Assembly: GCA_964351775.1 (NCBI GenBank)
Contig: CAYGPQ010000003.1
Coordinates: 1 to 64,000, forward strand
Origin: Kordia sp964351775
GTDB taxonomy: Bacteria > Bacteroidota > Bacteroidia > Flavobacteriales > Flavobacteriaceae
DNA length: 64,000 bases
Direction: 5' to 3'
Position 1 is the first letter of the stretch. Each line of letters starts with the position of its first letter. Under the pieces are notes generated by a model. That model was not told the origin of the DNA and made no database searches. It was given only the letters and a program-made list of their open reading frames with translations. Of this stretch, positions 52,231 to 60,883 are shown one piece after another. Made by a program: the position numbers and the translations under genes.

Positions 52231-52337
52231 AAAAAATAGAATTTAGAATACTATTTAATTTTAAAAAAAATTACACGCATTGTTTTCAAAAAATTCATGC
52301 TCAGATTTTGCTCTTTTTTTTTTAATTATACATTGAA

Positions 52338-52820
52338 TTATTTCGTACTCAAATTGTTTAGGATCATTTTCTTTATCAACACAATTTGCCCAAGATGATA
52401 ATAACTATGTTCCATGATTCCTTCCAGATTTCTCAAATAGGTTCCGTACTTTTCATCTACAAAGACTTCACTCAACCTGTTGTCTGGTATTTTTTCGATT
52501 AAATCCGCAAGTTTTTCTGTATCGTTCCAAAATTTAGTCAAAAATGATTCCCATTCCGTTTGCGATGTTATTGATGGAAACGTAAAACTCTCTTTATCAC
52601 GTATCTCCAATTTTCCGTTTTCAAAAAAGTTTTTGATCCCATTGACATAGTAATGCACATGTTGCGCAAGAATTGAAATTGTATTCAATGACTGAAATTT
52701 TGTGATAGCTACTTTCCAATCGATATTTTCCAATTCGGCTTTATAATTCGTGTTTGCGACCCAAGTTCCATGGAGCACTACTTCCCGAAGTCTATTTGCT
52801 AATTGTGCGGTTGTATTCAT
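52338..52820 (-). CDS. DinB-like damage/S-transferase family protein
   Basis: A 160-residue four-helix-bundle protein resembling DinB-like proteins of the DUF1572/DfsB type. His residues in ISILAQHVHYYVNG and MEHSYYHLGQIVLIKKM form the probable metal site (HxxxH spacing in the last helix). The substrate is unknown. It stands between an AraC regulator and the ABC exporter operon, and is separated from the latter by 138 bp without a gene. Confidence 0.82.
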   Translation of the reverse strand: MNTTAQLANRLREVVLHGTWVANTNYKAELENIDWKVAITKFQSLNTISILAQHVHYYVNGIKNFFENGKLEIRDKESFTFPSITSQTEWESFLTKFWNDTEKLADLIEKIPDNRLSEVFVDEKYGTYLRNLEGIMEHSYYHLGQIVLIKKMILNNLSTK

Positions 52821-52958
52821 TTTGTTTAAAATATTTTTTAGGAATTTTCACCTGCAATTCCCATAATTTTTATTCGTTTACGGATGTAAAAGTGTTTAGG
52901 AATCTTAAAAGTCGTTTTGATATTATGCTCGTTCCTTTTACCAATGAGGCTTTTTATG

Positions 52959-53687
52959 TTAAACTTTTTTCATTCTCCATTTAAACGATACTATTGCTAA
53001 TATAAACAGTACAAAAGTATATATCAAAACCATATAAAAATTACCAGAAATGTCACTAAAACTAGTGCCCGACAGTAAGCCTTTTGAAGCATCAACTGCA
53101 TGCGCAAAAGGGAGCGCGTAACCAATGGTTTCGAAAATTCCACCGACCACTTTTAAGTTCATCCATGCGCCACTAAATAGACTAATTGTGGTGATGAATA
53201 AAGCGCCAACTCCTGATACCTGATTTACGGTAAATAATGACCCAAAAATAATTCCTGAGCTAATACAGGTCAACGCTAGGAATAAAAACAGAAGTAAGGA
53301 CATCAACATATTACTATAGGTAGCGCCTAACATGGTTCCTACAAGCATACATATCAAGGTTTGAAAAAATGCCAACGGTATAAATGGAAGTATGTAAGAT
53401 AGTATATAATCCGATGGTTTTAGTGGTGTTGTAAACAATCGCGCCAAAAAAGCACTTTGGGTATCTTTTGCAAGTAAGGTGGCGGAAAACAGTGTTAAAA
53501 ATCCAAAACCAATGATGATTACCGCTGGTGTCATCGATTGTGGATGAAACATGGCTACTTGTATGTTTTTGTGAATGGAAGAAAAAAGCACCAATAGTAA
53601 AATTGGCATTCCTAAACCCAATACAATAGAAATGGGATCACGATAAATTTCTTTTAAATTTCGACTGTATAAACTATAAAATTTCAT
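52959..53687 (-). CDS. ABC-2 type transporter permease
   Basis: A 242-residue permease with six hydrophobic segments in the ABC2_membrane pattern (RDPISIVLGLGMPILLLVLFSS, IIIGFGFLTLFSATLLAKD, FFQTLICMLVGTMLGA, SGIIFGSLFTVNQVSGVGALFITTISLFSGAW, YTFVLFILAIVSFKW). It works with the ATPase 7 bases upstream as an exporter. It is the last gene of the five-gene run that includes the metallo-beta-lactamase. Drug or lipid-type export is possible; nothing in the sequence gives the substrate. Confidence 0.9.
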   Translation of the reverse strand: MKFYSLYSRNLKEIYRDPISIVLGLGMPILLLVLFSSIHKNIQVAMFHPQSMTPAVIIIGFGFLTLFSATLLAKDTQSAFLARLFTTPLKPSDYILSYILPFIPLAFFQTLICMLVGTMLGATYSNMLMSLLLFLFLALTCISSGIIFGSLFTVNQVSGVGALFITTISLFSGAWMNLKVVGGIFETIGYALPFAHAVDASKGLLSGTSFSDISGNFYMVLIYTFVLFILAIVSFKWRMKKV

Positions 53688-53694
53688 TTCGTTT

Positions 53695-54624
53695 TTATTT
53701 TTCTGTGATGTGAAGGAACACTTCTTCCAATGAAGGTTCTTTGAGTTGTATTCCTTGTATTTTTACATTTTTTAATCGCATTACCTCTATGACAGTATAC
53801 ACATCCAACTCTTTAAGGTTTATTTCTATTCCGTTTTGTATGTGATGCGCTTCAAATCCTTTTTTGTGTAAAATTTCAATAATGTCGTCAGTGATATGTT
53901 TGCCCGTAATTTTAAGGGTTTGCGTCGTATTGTATTTCTTTTTTAAATCCGCCGAAGTTCCCATTTCAATGATTTGACCTTGATCCATAATGGCAATTTG
54001 ATCCGCTAACGCATCTGCTTCTTCTAAATAGTGAGTGGTTAGTAAAATGGTTTTTTCTTTTTTTAATTTTTCTATGTAATTCCAAACAGATTTTCTGGAA
54101 TGCGGATCAAGTCCCAAGGTAGGTTCGTCAAGAAATAATATTTTTGGGTCTGACATTAAGGCCATTGCAATACTTAATCGACGTTGCAAACCGCCTGAGA
54201 GTTTTCTTGATTGATCTTTTCGGTCTTCAAGCTCCATTAATTCCATTAACTTTTTAGCGCGACTTTTTGATTCCTCTTTTTTTAATCCAAATACGCCACC
54301 CATTAATAGAAGGTTTTCCCAGGTAGTTAAATGTCCTGCAATGGCTGTTTCTTGTGGTGAAACACCAATAATATAACTTATTTCTTGTGAATTTAGTACC
54401 GTGTCAAAATCCATGATAGAAGCACTTCCCGATGTAGGTTTATACAAACCACATAACATTTTTATAGTGGTAGTCTTTCCTGCTCCGTTTGTACCCAAAA
54501 GTGAAAATATTTGCCCTTTTTTGATTTCAACATTCAAATTATTCACCGCAATTCTACTCCCAAACTTTTTGGTAAGATTATTCGTTTTGATTATAATTTT
54601 ACTGTCTTCCATATTTTTATTCAT
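53695..54624 (-). CDS. ABC transporter ATP-binding protein (drug-exporter type)
   Basis: A 309-residue ATPase with all signature elements: Walker A LLGTNGAGKTTT (about residue 40), C-loop RKLSGGLQRRLSIAMALM, Walker B ILFLDEPTLGLDP, H-loop TTHYLEEADALAD. The ~80-residue C-terminal extension (TLKITGKHITDDIIEILHKKGFEAH) is typical of the DrrA/CcmA-like group exporting drugs or lipids. The first ATG overlaps the preceding esterase-like gene by 8 bases; a second ATG lies four codons in. It pairs with the permease that follows after 7 bases. Confidence 0.94.
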   Translation of the reverse strand: MNKNMEDSKIIIKTNNLTKKFGSRIAVNNLNVEIKKGQIFSLLGTNGAGKTTTIKMLCGLYKPTSGSASIMDFDTVLNSQEISYIIGVSPQETAIAGHLTTWENLLLMGGVFGLKKEESKSRAKKLMELMELEDRKDQSRKLSGGLQRRLSIAMALMSDPKILFLDEPTLGLDPHSRKSVWNYIEKLKKEKTILLTTHYLEEADALADQIAIMDQGQIIEMGTSADLKKKYNTTQTLKITGKHITDDIIEILHKKGFEAHHIQNGIEINLKELDVYTVIEVMRLKNVKIQGIQLKEPSLEEVFLHITEK

Positions 54625-55756
54625 AGTTGGTCTTCAAGTTAATTAACTTTGGAGAGTTAGGATAATATTTAATCGCTAGTTTTAATACTTCTTTTAATTC
54701 TTTTTTTCGCTCTTGTCTTTCAAGTCTTCGAATTGTTCCTGATAAGGTTTGTGCTGCATAAAACGAATCTTCAAGCGGTATAATTTCAAATCCATATTGG
54801 TCAGAAAGCGTATCATAGAATAGTTTTATCTCCCTTGCAGGATTTTCGGAATTCCAAAAATCTCTATACGAAACATTCCATATTGTAGAAGGATACACCG
54901 TTTCGAGTCCTCGTTCAATTCCTGAAATGGACATACCATAATGATTTTCATCTTCAAGTATTTCAACTTTATAATTAATTTTCGGGTTTGCAATTGAATC
55001 CAATTTTTGATTCAATTCCATAAATGCTTTTAATTCTTCTGGCGGTCTTCGCTTTAAATCATCACTAGCTTTACCAATATAGATGGCAGCTTTAGGGTGA
55101 AGGCTGTCTTGAACAGAAGTGAGTAGTTTTTGAGCTATAGTTTCACCAGATATGGTATGCAATGATAGTTCAGCAGCAAGAACGATATAACCGTAAAATA
55201 AATCTGGTTCGTTCCAAAATGCCTCAAGTACAGGTGCAAAGGTTGGAGACATTCCAATAATTGTTTTGCTAGAATTGACTCTATATTTTTTTTGCAGAAA
55301 AGGAAAGAGTTCATTTCTAAAAAACGTTAGATAATCCTTTGAATTACTTTGACCTTCTCCGAAAAATTTTTGTCCTTTGTCATTACTCAACTGAAATGCC
55401 ATATCATAGCGTTTGTTCGTATTATTGGGAATTCCTATGATAATACTTTCTGGCATTTCATTTCTAGAAGCTTTTATTTTTACTATGGAGTTTGTAATTT
55501 CAAATAAATATTCAGCATCCATAACAAGTATCACTGGATAGCTATGAATGTTTCGATCGTAATTTACTGGCAGAGAGATAAATATATCTCTATTTTCATT
55601 TAATACTTTTGAAAATAGACTAAAGCTTTCTCCAATGACAATTTTGTCCGTAACGGTTGGCGTTTTATCTGTCGAATTCTGTTGACAAGAGCAAAAAATG
55701 AAGATGATTAATAGGTTGAAAATTCTTTTCACATAAAATGTTTTGCAATCATTCAT
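54617..55756 (-). CDS. Esterase-fold lipoprotein (PF00756-like)
   Basis: A 379-residue lipoprotein (signal RIFNLLIIFIFCSC). It has the alpha/beta-hydrolase fold of the putative esterase family (FISLPVNYDRNIHSYPVILVMDAEYLF, ESIIIGIPNNTNKRYDM). The elbow reads GMSPTFAP, so the Ser of GxS is present but the following residues depart from the usual GGxxA. A late His (EDENHYGMS) may complete the triad. I chose the ATG at 55756, which overlaps the metallo-beta-lactamase gene by 8 bases. It resembles the protein at 33402. Confidence 0.85.
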   Translation of the reverse strand: MNDCKTFYVKRIFNLLIIFIFCSCQQNSTDKTPTVTDKIVIGESFSLFSKVLNENRDIFISLPVNYDRNIHSYPVILVMDAEYLFEITNSIVKIKASRNEMPESIIIGIPNNTNKRYDMAFQLSNDKGQKFFGEGQSNSKDYLTFFRNELFPFLQKKYRVNSSKTIIGMSPTFAPVLEAFWNEPDLFYGYIVLAAELSLHTISGETIAQKLLTSVQDSLHPKAAIYIGKASDDLKRRPPEELKAFMELNQKLDSIANPKINYKVEILEDENHYGMSISGIERGLETVYPSTIWNVSYRDFWNSENPAREIKLFYDTLSDQYGFEIIPLEDSFYAAQTLSGTIRRLERQERKKELKEVLKLAIKYYPNSPKLINLKTNYE

Positions 55757-56486
55757 TAAATAATTCAATGGTATAATCCAACAATTCCACGCCGCCATTA
55801 TTGCCATGCCCAGGAATGATCATTTTTAAATCTGGAATTTCTGCTTTCAATTTCGTCACTGTATTCGACCATGCAGCTGTATTTGCATCTCCCAAATACC
55901 CTTTACTTGCGTTTACCGATTTAATTAGGCAACCGCCAAATAGTGCCTTTTTATTCGGAATATAGCCCACAATATTGTCTGAGGTATGTCCTTCGCCAAA
56001 GAATTTAGCCATGACAGTTTCCGTACCAATTGTAAATTTCATTTCATTTTTAAAACTAAATTCGGGAAGCACCTCAACATTATTTTCTCTTGCCAAGTCA
56101 ATGGTTTTATGAGTTGCAAATGATTGGATTCCGTTAGTATGAAACTCTTGCAATCCGCCTAAACAGTCCGAATGGAAGTGAGTCGCTACAATTGCTTTGA
56201 TATTTTTGTGTTGTTCCTTTTGAATCCAATTTATCAGTTCTTTTGAGGTTGCATTATCCGTTGGTGTATCAAAAATAATTGCTTCATCAGCATTGAAATA
56301 TATCATTCCATTACAAGCTACGTTTCCAAAATCAGTCGTTTTTAGATATGAAATATGTATGAAAACATCTTTCGCTACTTCTGTAATTTTTAATGTTTCC
56401 GATTCGTAACTAACCAATGTTTTTTCTTCGTAGTTGCAACTATAAAATATAATTGAAATCGCGCATAAAAAAATGAGTTGCTTCAT
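55749..56486 (-). CDS. Subclass B1 metallo-beta-lactamase
   Basis: A 245-residue exported zinc hydrolase that would open beta-lactam rings, including carbapenems if it behaves like its family. The signal AISIIFYSCNYEEK suggests a lipoprotein. All six B1 zinc ligands are visible: HFHSD (two His, Asp) in ATHFHSDCLGG, His in GEGHTSDN, Cys in FGGCLIKS, and His in IIPGHG. The Lys of CLIKS matches the substrate-binding Lys224 of B1 enzymes. Length is typical. Activity is inferred. It lies in an operon with an alpha/beta hydrolase and an ABC exporter. Confidence 0.92.
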   Translation of the reverse strand: MKQLIFLCAISIIFYSCNYEEKTLVSYESETLKITEVAKDVFIHISYLKTTDFGNVACNGMIYFNADEAIIFDTPTDNATSKELINWIQKEQHKNIKAIVATHFHSDCLGGLQEFHTNGIQSFATHKTIDLARENNVEVLPEFSFKNEMKFTIGTETVMAKFFGEGHTSDNIVGYIPNKKALFGGCLIKSVNASKGYLGDANTAAWSNTVTKLKAEIPDLKMIIPGHGNNGGVELLDYTIELFNE

Positions 56487-56497
56487 AATTCTACATA

Positions 56498-57358
56498 TTA
56501 AGAAAGATTCATTATTGTATTTTCAATCACTTCGTTTTGTTCTTTGCTTTGAACATGTTTTGAGTTTTCAAGTAGTTGGGTCTTTTTTAATGAAGGAAAT
56601 ATTTTTGATGCCCTTTTTATCATTTTTTCTCCTGGAAAAAGAATGTCTTTTCGACCAGCGAATATCGTGATAGGTGTTTTTATCAAATTGGCTTTCGCTG
56701 TTTTTATAGTAGGTACAGGTGTAAAATCCATATTGAAATGTAAAAAAACTTTTGAAAGGTAGCTAATCGCAAATTCATCACGATCTGTAAAAAGTTCGGC
56801 TAAAAACCGCTCAACATATTTCATTTTTTTGGTTGTCATATATCTTTTCATCGGAATGAATATTTTGAACAAAGCTTTGATTGGATTTCCATTTACAATG
56901 TACGCAGGCGCAGACAAAAAAACTTCTTTGATATTGTTTTCCTCATATTCAAGCGTTTTTAGTATGACCAATCCGCCAAATGAAAAACCTGCCATTGTTA
57001 CATTTTCAAGATTCAGTGTCGTAATTATTTCATGCATCCATTTTCCATAAGAGTCATCTTTCATAGTTAACCTAGTTTCAGCACTTTTGTTAGGTTGAGC
57101 CAACACATCAACTGCATAAACGCTAAACGTTTTACTTAAATTAGGGTAGGTTTCAAGGGCGATTGGCGCACAACCATTAGAACCATGAATGATGATAATT
57201 GGTGGATTTGAAGGTTTTCCTGTTGTAATTATATTGGTTTCCCCAAAACTGGTGTTTATTTTTAGGTATTCAAATTCAATATTGAGTGCTGCTAATTTTT
57301 TATCGTAAAGACTTAGAATTTCATTCTTCCCTGCTGCTGTTTTGAAAAGTGATTTCAT
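56498..57358 (-). CDS. Alpha/beta fold hydrolase
   Basis: A 286-residue soluble hydrolase. The triad appears complete: Ser in MAGFSFGGLVIL (GxSxGG), Asp in IFAGRKDILFP, and His in LENSKHVQSKE; the oxyanion loop is IIHGSNG. There is no signal peptide. The lid region (FLSAPAYIVNGNPIKALFK) differs from thioesterases and peptidases, and the substrate is unknown. It is the first gene of the run with the metallo-beta-lactamase, which starts 11 bases downstream. Confidence 0.92.
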   Translation of the reverse strand: MKSLFKTAAGKNEILSLYDKKLAALNIEFEYLKINTSFGETNIITTGKPSNPPIIIIHGSNGCAPIALETYPNLSKTFSVYAVDVLAQPNKSAETRLTMKDDSYGKWMHEIITTLNLENVTMAGFSFGGLVILKTLEYEENNIKEVFLSAPAYIVNGNPIKALFKIFIPMKRYMTTKKMKYVERFLAELFTDRDEFAISYLSKVFLHFNMDFTPVPTIKTAKANLIKTPITIFAGRKDILFPGEKMIKRASKIFPSLKKTQLLENSKHVQSKEQNEVIENTIMNLS

Positions 57359-57424
57359 AAGGTTTCTTTTTATATGCCTTGTTGTGGTTCGTAGTTTAAT
57401 TTGGTTATTTTTTTTCTAAACCCG

Positions 57425-57505
57425 TCAAGTTGTTTTCTCTATTTTACATGAATGCGTGAAAACTAGTACTCCGATTAATAGCGCAAAAATTGAAATTTTA
57501 TTCAT
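57425..57505 (-). pseudogene. Tiny lipoprotein leader ORF, probably a remnant
   Basis: A 26-codon ORF with a full lipoprotein signal peptide (NKISIFALLIGVLVFTHSC) but only seven residues from the Cys onward (CKIEKTT). No other frame continues the protein. It may be what is left of a lost lipoprotein gene or, less likely, a functional small lipoprotein like the bacteriocin-release type. It lies between the DinB-like and hydrolase genes. Confidence 0.4.
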
Positions 57506-57524
57506 TACTGTATTTATTATATTT

Positions 57525-57968
57525 TTATTCCATAATTTGATTCAGATGATGTTCTAAATGATCAACATAATCTTTCATTAAGAACCTTAAGTCCGAGATC
57601 GTATCTTTTTCTAATTCAATTTTATAATTCAATGTTTTTTCAGTTTGCAACTCCATTAGATTCTTGATTCGGTTATTAATAGATAACCAAAATTCAATAA
57701 TTTCATTAGTTTTAGCATTTTGATAATCATTTGCGATCACTAATTCATTCTGTTGATACTTCCGTATTTTATAAGGTTTGCTTTCAAATTGAATTTCGGT
57801 AAATCGTTGAAGATTATTAATTCCAGAGTCAATTAAATGTCCAAGAATTTCTTTTTTTGACCACTTTTCAGGAGATACTTTTCGGTTTATTTCCGATTCA
57901 GGAGATTTTAATAAATAGTGCAATCCATCTTTTAATAATTGCTCAAGTTTATTCGTTGTTTCTGACAT
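57525..57968 (-). CDS. DinB family protein
   Basis: A 147-residue four-helix-bundle protein. EKWSKKEILGHLIDSGINNLQRF supplies the first His, and YQNAKTNEIIEFWL, SDLRFLMKDYVDHLEHHLNQIM the last metal-ligand His cluster. This is the classic DinB_2 pattern (kEilgHL...DYvdHlehH). The function is unknown, but relatives are thiol S-transferases. It ends 20 bases before the lipoprotein-leader ORF. Confidence 0.9.
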   Translation of the reverse strand: MSETTNKLEQLLKDGLHYLLKSPESEINRKVSPEKWSKKEILGHLIDSGINNLQRFTEIQFESKPYKIRKYQQNELVIANDYQNAKTNEIIEFWLSINNRIKNLMELQTEKTLNYKIELEKDTISDLRFLMKDYVDHLEHHLNQIME

Positions 57969-58085
57969 TTTTCAAATTTTAATTAACATCTGCATAAGCA
58001 CAATTGTATCTATTTCTACAAACCTAATGGTTTTTTTGTTGTTTCAATTCCATGTGTAAAGTTGGGTATGGTTTTTCCTTGTCCA

Positions 58086-58715
58086 TTAGTGTTGATTTGC
58101 ATCTATGTATCCTTTTGGAGGCAACAGACTAAACTTTTCATCAGCGATAGACTCTTTTACTATTTCTACAACTTCAGCGACCATTTCAATTGTATCTTCA
58201 AGGGTTTCTTTAGTGACTTTTGTATATAAAATAAATCCTTTTATTTTACCTTTAAAAAGGTCGGACGTATTAGTATCGAAGGAACTATTAATTTCTTCTG
58301 TAGTGTATACTTCAAAACTTGTAGTATCATTTGACTTTACTATATATTGTTGACAGTCGTACCCTAGAATTTTTCTTGTTTTATCTCCTTTGATGACTTC
58401 AATTTTTTCTTTTTCCGCTTCATCCCAAATCATTTTTGCAGTATGATATATTTTACCAAAAGATGGATGATCAATAAGTGTTAGCAATTCTTTTGTTTTT
58501 TTATCACTAATTTGAATAGTTTTTCCACTAACATTATTATAAGATTCTGTTCTTTGTCTACTATCCTTGAAATAGGTAACTGTAATTGAAGTGTCTAGTT
58601 TTGAATTGTTATTATACGTTTTTAAAATAACATAGCCTTCATTTAACTTTTGTTGAGAAAAAGAATACGCTGTAGATGCGCATAAAATGATTGCTAAAAT
58701 TATTTTTTTTGTCAT
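58086..58715 (-). CDS. Exported protein of unknown function (DUF4412-like)
   Basis: A 209-residue secreted protein with a signal peptide (LAIILCASTAYSFSQQ). The beta-rich mature part, with VTYFKDSRQRTESYN, KIYHTAKMIWDEAEKEKI, RKILGYDCQQYIVKSNDTTSFEVYTTEEI and a long KLYTKVTKET-type strand pattern, matches the general layout of DUF4412/GLPGLI-like periplasmic proteins. The GYDCQQYIV motif (Gly-Tyr-x-Cys) is their hallmark. The partner or ligand is unknown. I chose the ATG at 58715. It stands alone between two gene-poor spaces. Confidence 0.8.
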   Translation of the reverse strand: MTKKIILAIILCASTAYSFSQQKLNEGYVILKTYNNNSKLDTSITVTYFKDSRQRTESYNNVSGKTIQISDKKTKELLTLIDHPSFGKIYHTAKMIWDEAEKEKIEVIKGDKTRKILGYDCQQYIVKSNDTTSFEVYTTEEINSSFDTNTSDLFKGKIKGFILYTKVTKETLEDTIEMVAEVVEIVKESIADEKFSLLPPKGYIDANQH

Positions 58716-59103
58716 CAATAATTTGTGTTTTCGCATACTGTTGAATTTATAATAAGTAAAAGGTTTTTTGATCTTCTATCTTTTGATTTATTTTTTATAA
58801 AAAGTGATCGTGTTTTTTCGTTAGCGATTCCATCTTTATAAGAATCATAAGTTGCCTGATTATCTCATATAGAACAGCATTAGCACAAGCCATAAAAACT
58901 CAGAGAATATTGGATATACAGTTAATACTTCTTTACGTTTTTTATGTTACATCAAATTTTAACCCGTTACAAGTCGCGCCGAATATATGTATAAAGCAAT
59001 TATCTTACTTTCTTAAAAAGTTCAAATAATTGTTTTTAAAGTTCAGATTTTGTTCTTCTAGAGCTACTAAAAATAGCTTTTTGTTGATACAGAATTTCAG
59101 TAA
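58716..59103. other. Intergenic region without a gene
   Basis: A 388-bp AT-rich space. On the - strand the frame of the preceding oxidoreductase gene stays open for 32 codons past its TAA (59005-59103), which is compatible with chance at this AT content. No hairpin or promoter pair was identified. Confidence 0.4.
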
Positions 59104-60084
59104 TTACGCATCCTGATGTATACGTAAGACAACATTCCCTTTTTTGTGTCCAGTTTCAACATATTTATGTGCCTCAATAATGTTTGCTAATGGATAGTTT
59201 TTATCTATTACAGGTTGTATGTCTCCAGCTTCAACTAATTCTTTTACGATGATAAGATCATTTTTAATTTTCATCTTAGACCTTGTATAAGTAGTTGTTA
59301 GCATAGCTTTCTTAGAACTAAAAATTGAAGTCCAAAACATGTGAAAAATAGTAGACAATCCCGCAGCATCAAGATATATTCCATGCAGTTCTAATGAATT
59401 TTTACAAGCTAAGAATGATCGTTTCCCCAAAGTATCAAAAATGATGTCATAGGTTTGACCATTTTGGGTGAAATCTTCCTTTGTGTAATCAATGACATGA
59501 TCGGCTCCTAGAGATTTCACAAGTTCCATATTCCCCGTACTACAGACACCCGTAACTTCTGCACCAAAATATTTCGCAACTTGTATGGAAGCAGTCCCTA
59601 CCGACCCCGAAGCGCCATAAATGAGAACTTTTTGACCTTGTTGAATTTTACCCTTTCTTTGAAGAAAATTTAATGCCGTAAGCCCGCCTTCCACAACTGA
59701 TACAGATTCCTCAAAAGTCAGATTGTTTGGCTTTTTAATGATGGAAGCATCCTCCAATAGACATATATACTCCGCGTTGGCTCCTAGGGACATCCCCGCA
59801 AGTCCAAAAATCTGATCTCCTTCACAAAACGAGGTCACATCTTTACCTATTTTCACAATTTCACCCGCTAATTCCATCCCTGGAATACGATTCTTAGGTG
59901 TATTCAACCCAGAGAATAGTCGTGTAAACAATGGTTTTCCCGTTCTACTTATTAAACCCGCAGTTGTTACTGTGGCTGCATGGATTTTTATAAGTACTTC
60001 ATTGTCTTTCGGAATTGGTTTTTCAATTTCTTGTAGTTCAAGAACTTCGGGCGGTCCATATTTGGTGCAAATAACTGCTTTCAT
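59104..60084 (-). CDS. NAD(P)-dependent medium-chain oxidoreductase (quinone oxidoreductase-like)
   Basis: A 326-residue medium-chain dehydrogenase/reductase. The opening MKAVICTKYGPPEVLELQEIEKP and the Rossmann motif YGASGSVGTASIQVAKYFGAEVTGVCSTGNMELVKSLGADHVIDY (about residues 150-192) are plain. The Cys/His ligands for zinc typical of alcohol dehydrogenases are absent, which suggests a zinc-independent quinone or enone reductase; MELAGEIVKIG and GDQIFG are preserved. The physiological substrate is unknown. It is followed upstream by a lipoprotein gene 59 bases away. Confidence 0.92.
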   Translation of the reverse strand: MKAVICTKYGPPEVLELQEIEKPIPKDNEVLIKIHAATVTTAGLISRTGKPLFTRLFSGLNTPKNRIPGMELAGEIVKIGKDVTSFCEGDQIFGLAGMSLGANAEYICLLEDASIIKKPNNLTFEESVSVVEGGLTALNFLQRKGKIQQGQKVLIYGASGSVGTASIQVAKYFGAEVTGVCSTGNMELVKSLGADHVIDYTKEDFTQNGQTYDIIFDTLGKRSFLACKNSLELHGIYLDAAGLSTIFHMFWTSIFSSKKAMLTTTYTRSKMKIKNDLIIVKELVEAGDIQPVIDKNYPLANIIEAHKYVETGHKKGNVVLRIHQDA

Positions 60085-60143
60085 ATTGTATTGTTTTGAA
60101 TTAATCCTCTCATTTAGGCAATGAACAGTGATTGTACTTTGTT

Positions 60144-60845
60144 TTACTTAGAAGTCATTTCTCTAATGTTTTCCAATCCTTGCCTTAAAAATTTTACAAC
60201 CATCGGTCTTATGATCCATTGAGGCATACTTTTTGGGTCAAATTGTACCGTATTTATTGCTTTGGTATGATTGTTCGATATTTCCGAGAAATACCAAGAT
60301 CCTCGAAAAGATTGCACTCTGGAAAGTTTCCGAGATGGCGCAGGAACTGAATCTTCCTCCCATGCTTCTCTCCATGTCACTTCTTCAATCGTGTTTTCGG
60401 GATCTTGAAAGAAATCGTACCGAATGCTCATTTCCGTATTTTTAAATGGAAAAGGTTCCTTATGAATGACATAGGTTAAAAGACTTTCTTTAGACTCGTC
60501 TACGATTTTATAAGTAGGATACTTTTTCTTTTTTGAACCATTTGCTAGATTGTAAATATCCTGCCTAAATGATGAAATACAGGCTTTTGGAGATGATGGT
60601 ATGTCTCCTTCAATTTTATATTCGAAGAAATTTGTACCGCCTATTTTTCGCGAAGAAATTGTCCAACTGGCTTCGGCGTTTTTGCTTACTTTGACAATTT
60701 TCCATTCTTGATTTTCCCCTTTTGAGGAAATGATATTTTGAGATGAATTGCAGCTCATAGTTGTATATAATATTAGACATAAAACACAAAAATGAAGTGT
60801 TTTTTTGAAGTGTTTTTTTAAGTTTATAATGTTAAATGAATTCAT
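60144..60845 (-). CDS. Lipoprotein with START/SRPBCC-like features
   Basis: A 233-residue lipoprotein (TTMSCNSS after a hydrophobic segment, FCVLCLILYTT). The mature region (WKIVKVSKNAEASWTISSRKIGGTNFFEYKIEGDI; KEPFPFKNTEMSIRYDFFQDPENTIEEVTWREAWEE; SFRGSWYFSEISNNHTKAINTVQFDP) has the strand and helix rhythm of START-type ligand-binding proteins, ending in a long helix (VVKFLRQGLENIREM). This is a fold guess only. The same theme appears in the truncated gene at the right edge. Function unknown. Confidence 0.75.
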   Translation of the reverse strand: MNSFNIINLKKHFKKTLHFCVLCLILYTTMSCNSSQNIISSKGENQEWKIVKVSKNAEASWTISSRKIGGTNFFEYKIEGDIPSSPKACISSFRQDIYNLANGSKKKKYPTYKIVDESKESLLTYVIHKEPFPFKNTEMSIRYDFFQDPENTIEEVTWREAWEEDSVPAPSRKLSRVQSFRGSWYFSEISNNHTKAINTVQFDPKSMPQWIIRPMVVKFLRQGLENIREMTSK

Positions 60846-60883
60846 ATGGAGTGCCTGAATAAGTTAGTAGTGGTTGAAAAATC

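Noticed and set aside
59005..59103. Frame open for 32 codons past the oxidoreductase stop
   Set aside because: At this AT content such a length arises by chance and no family feature is seen.
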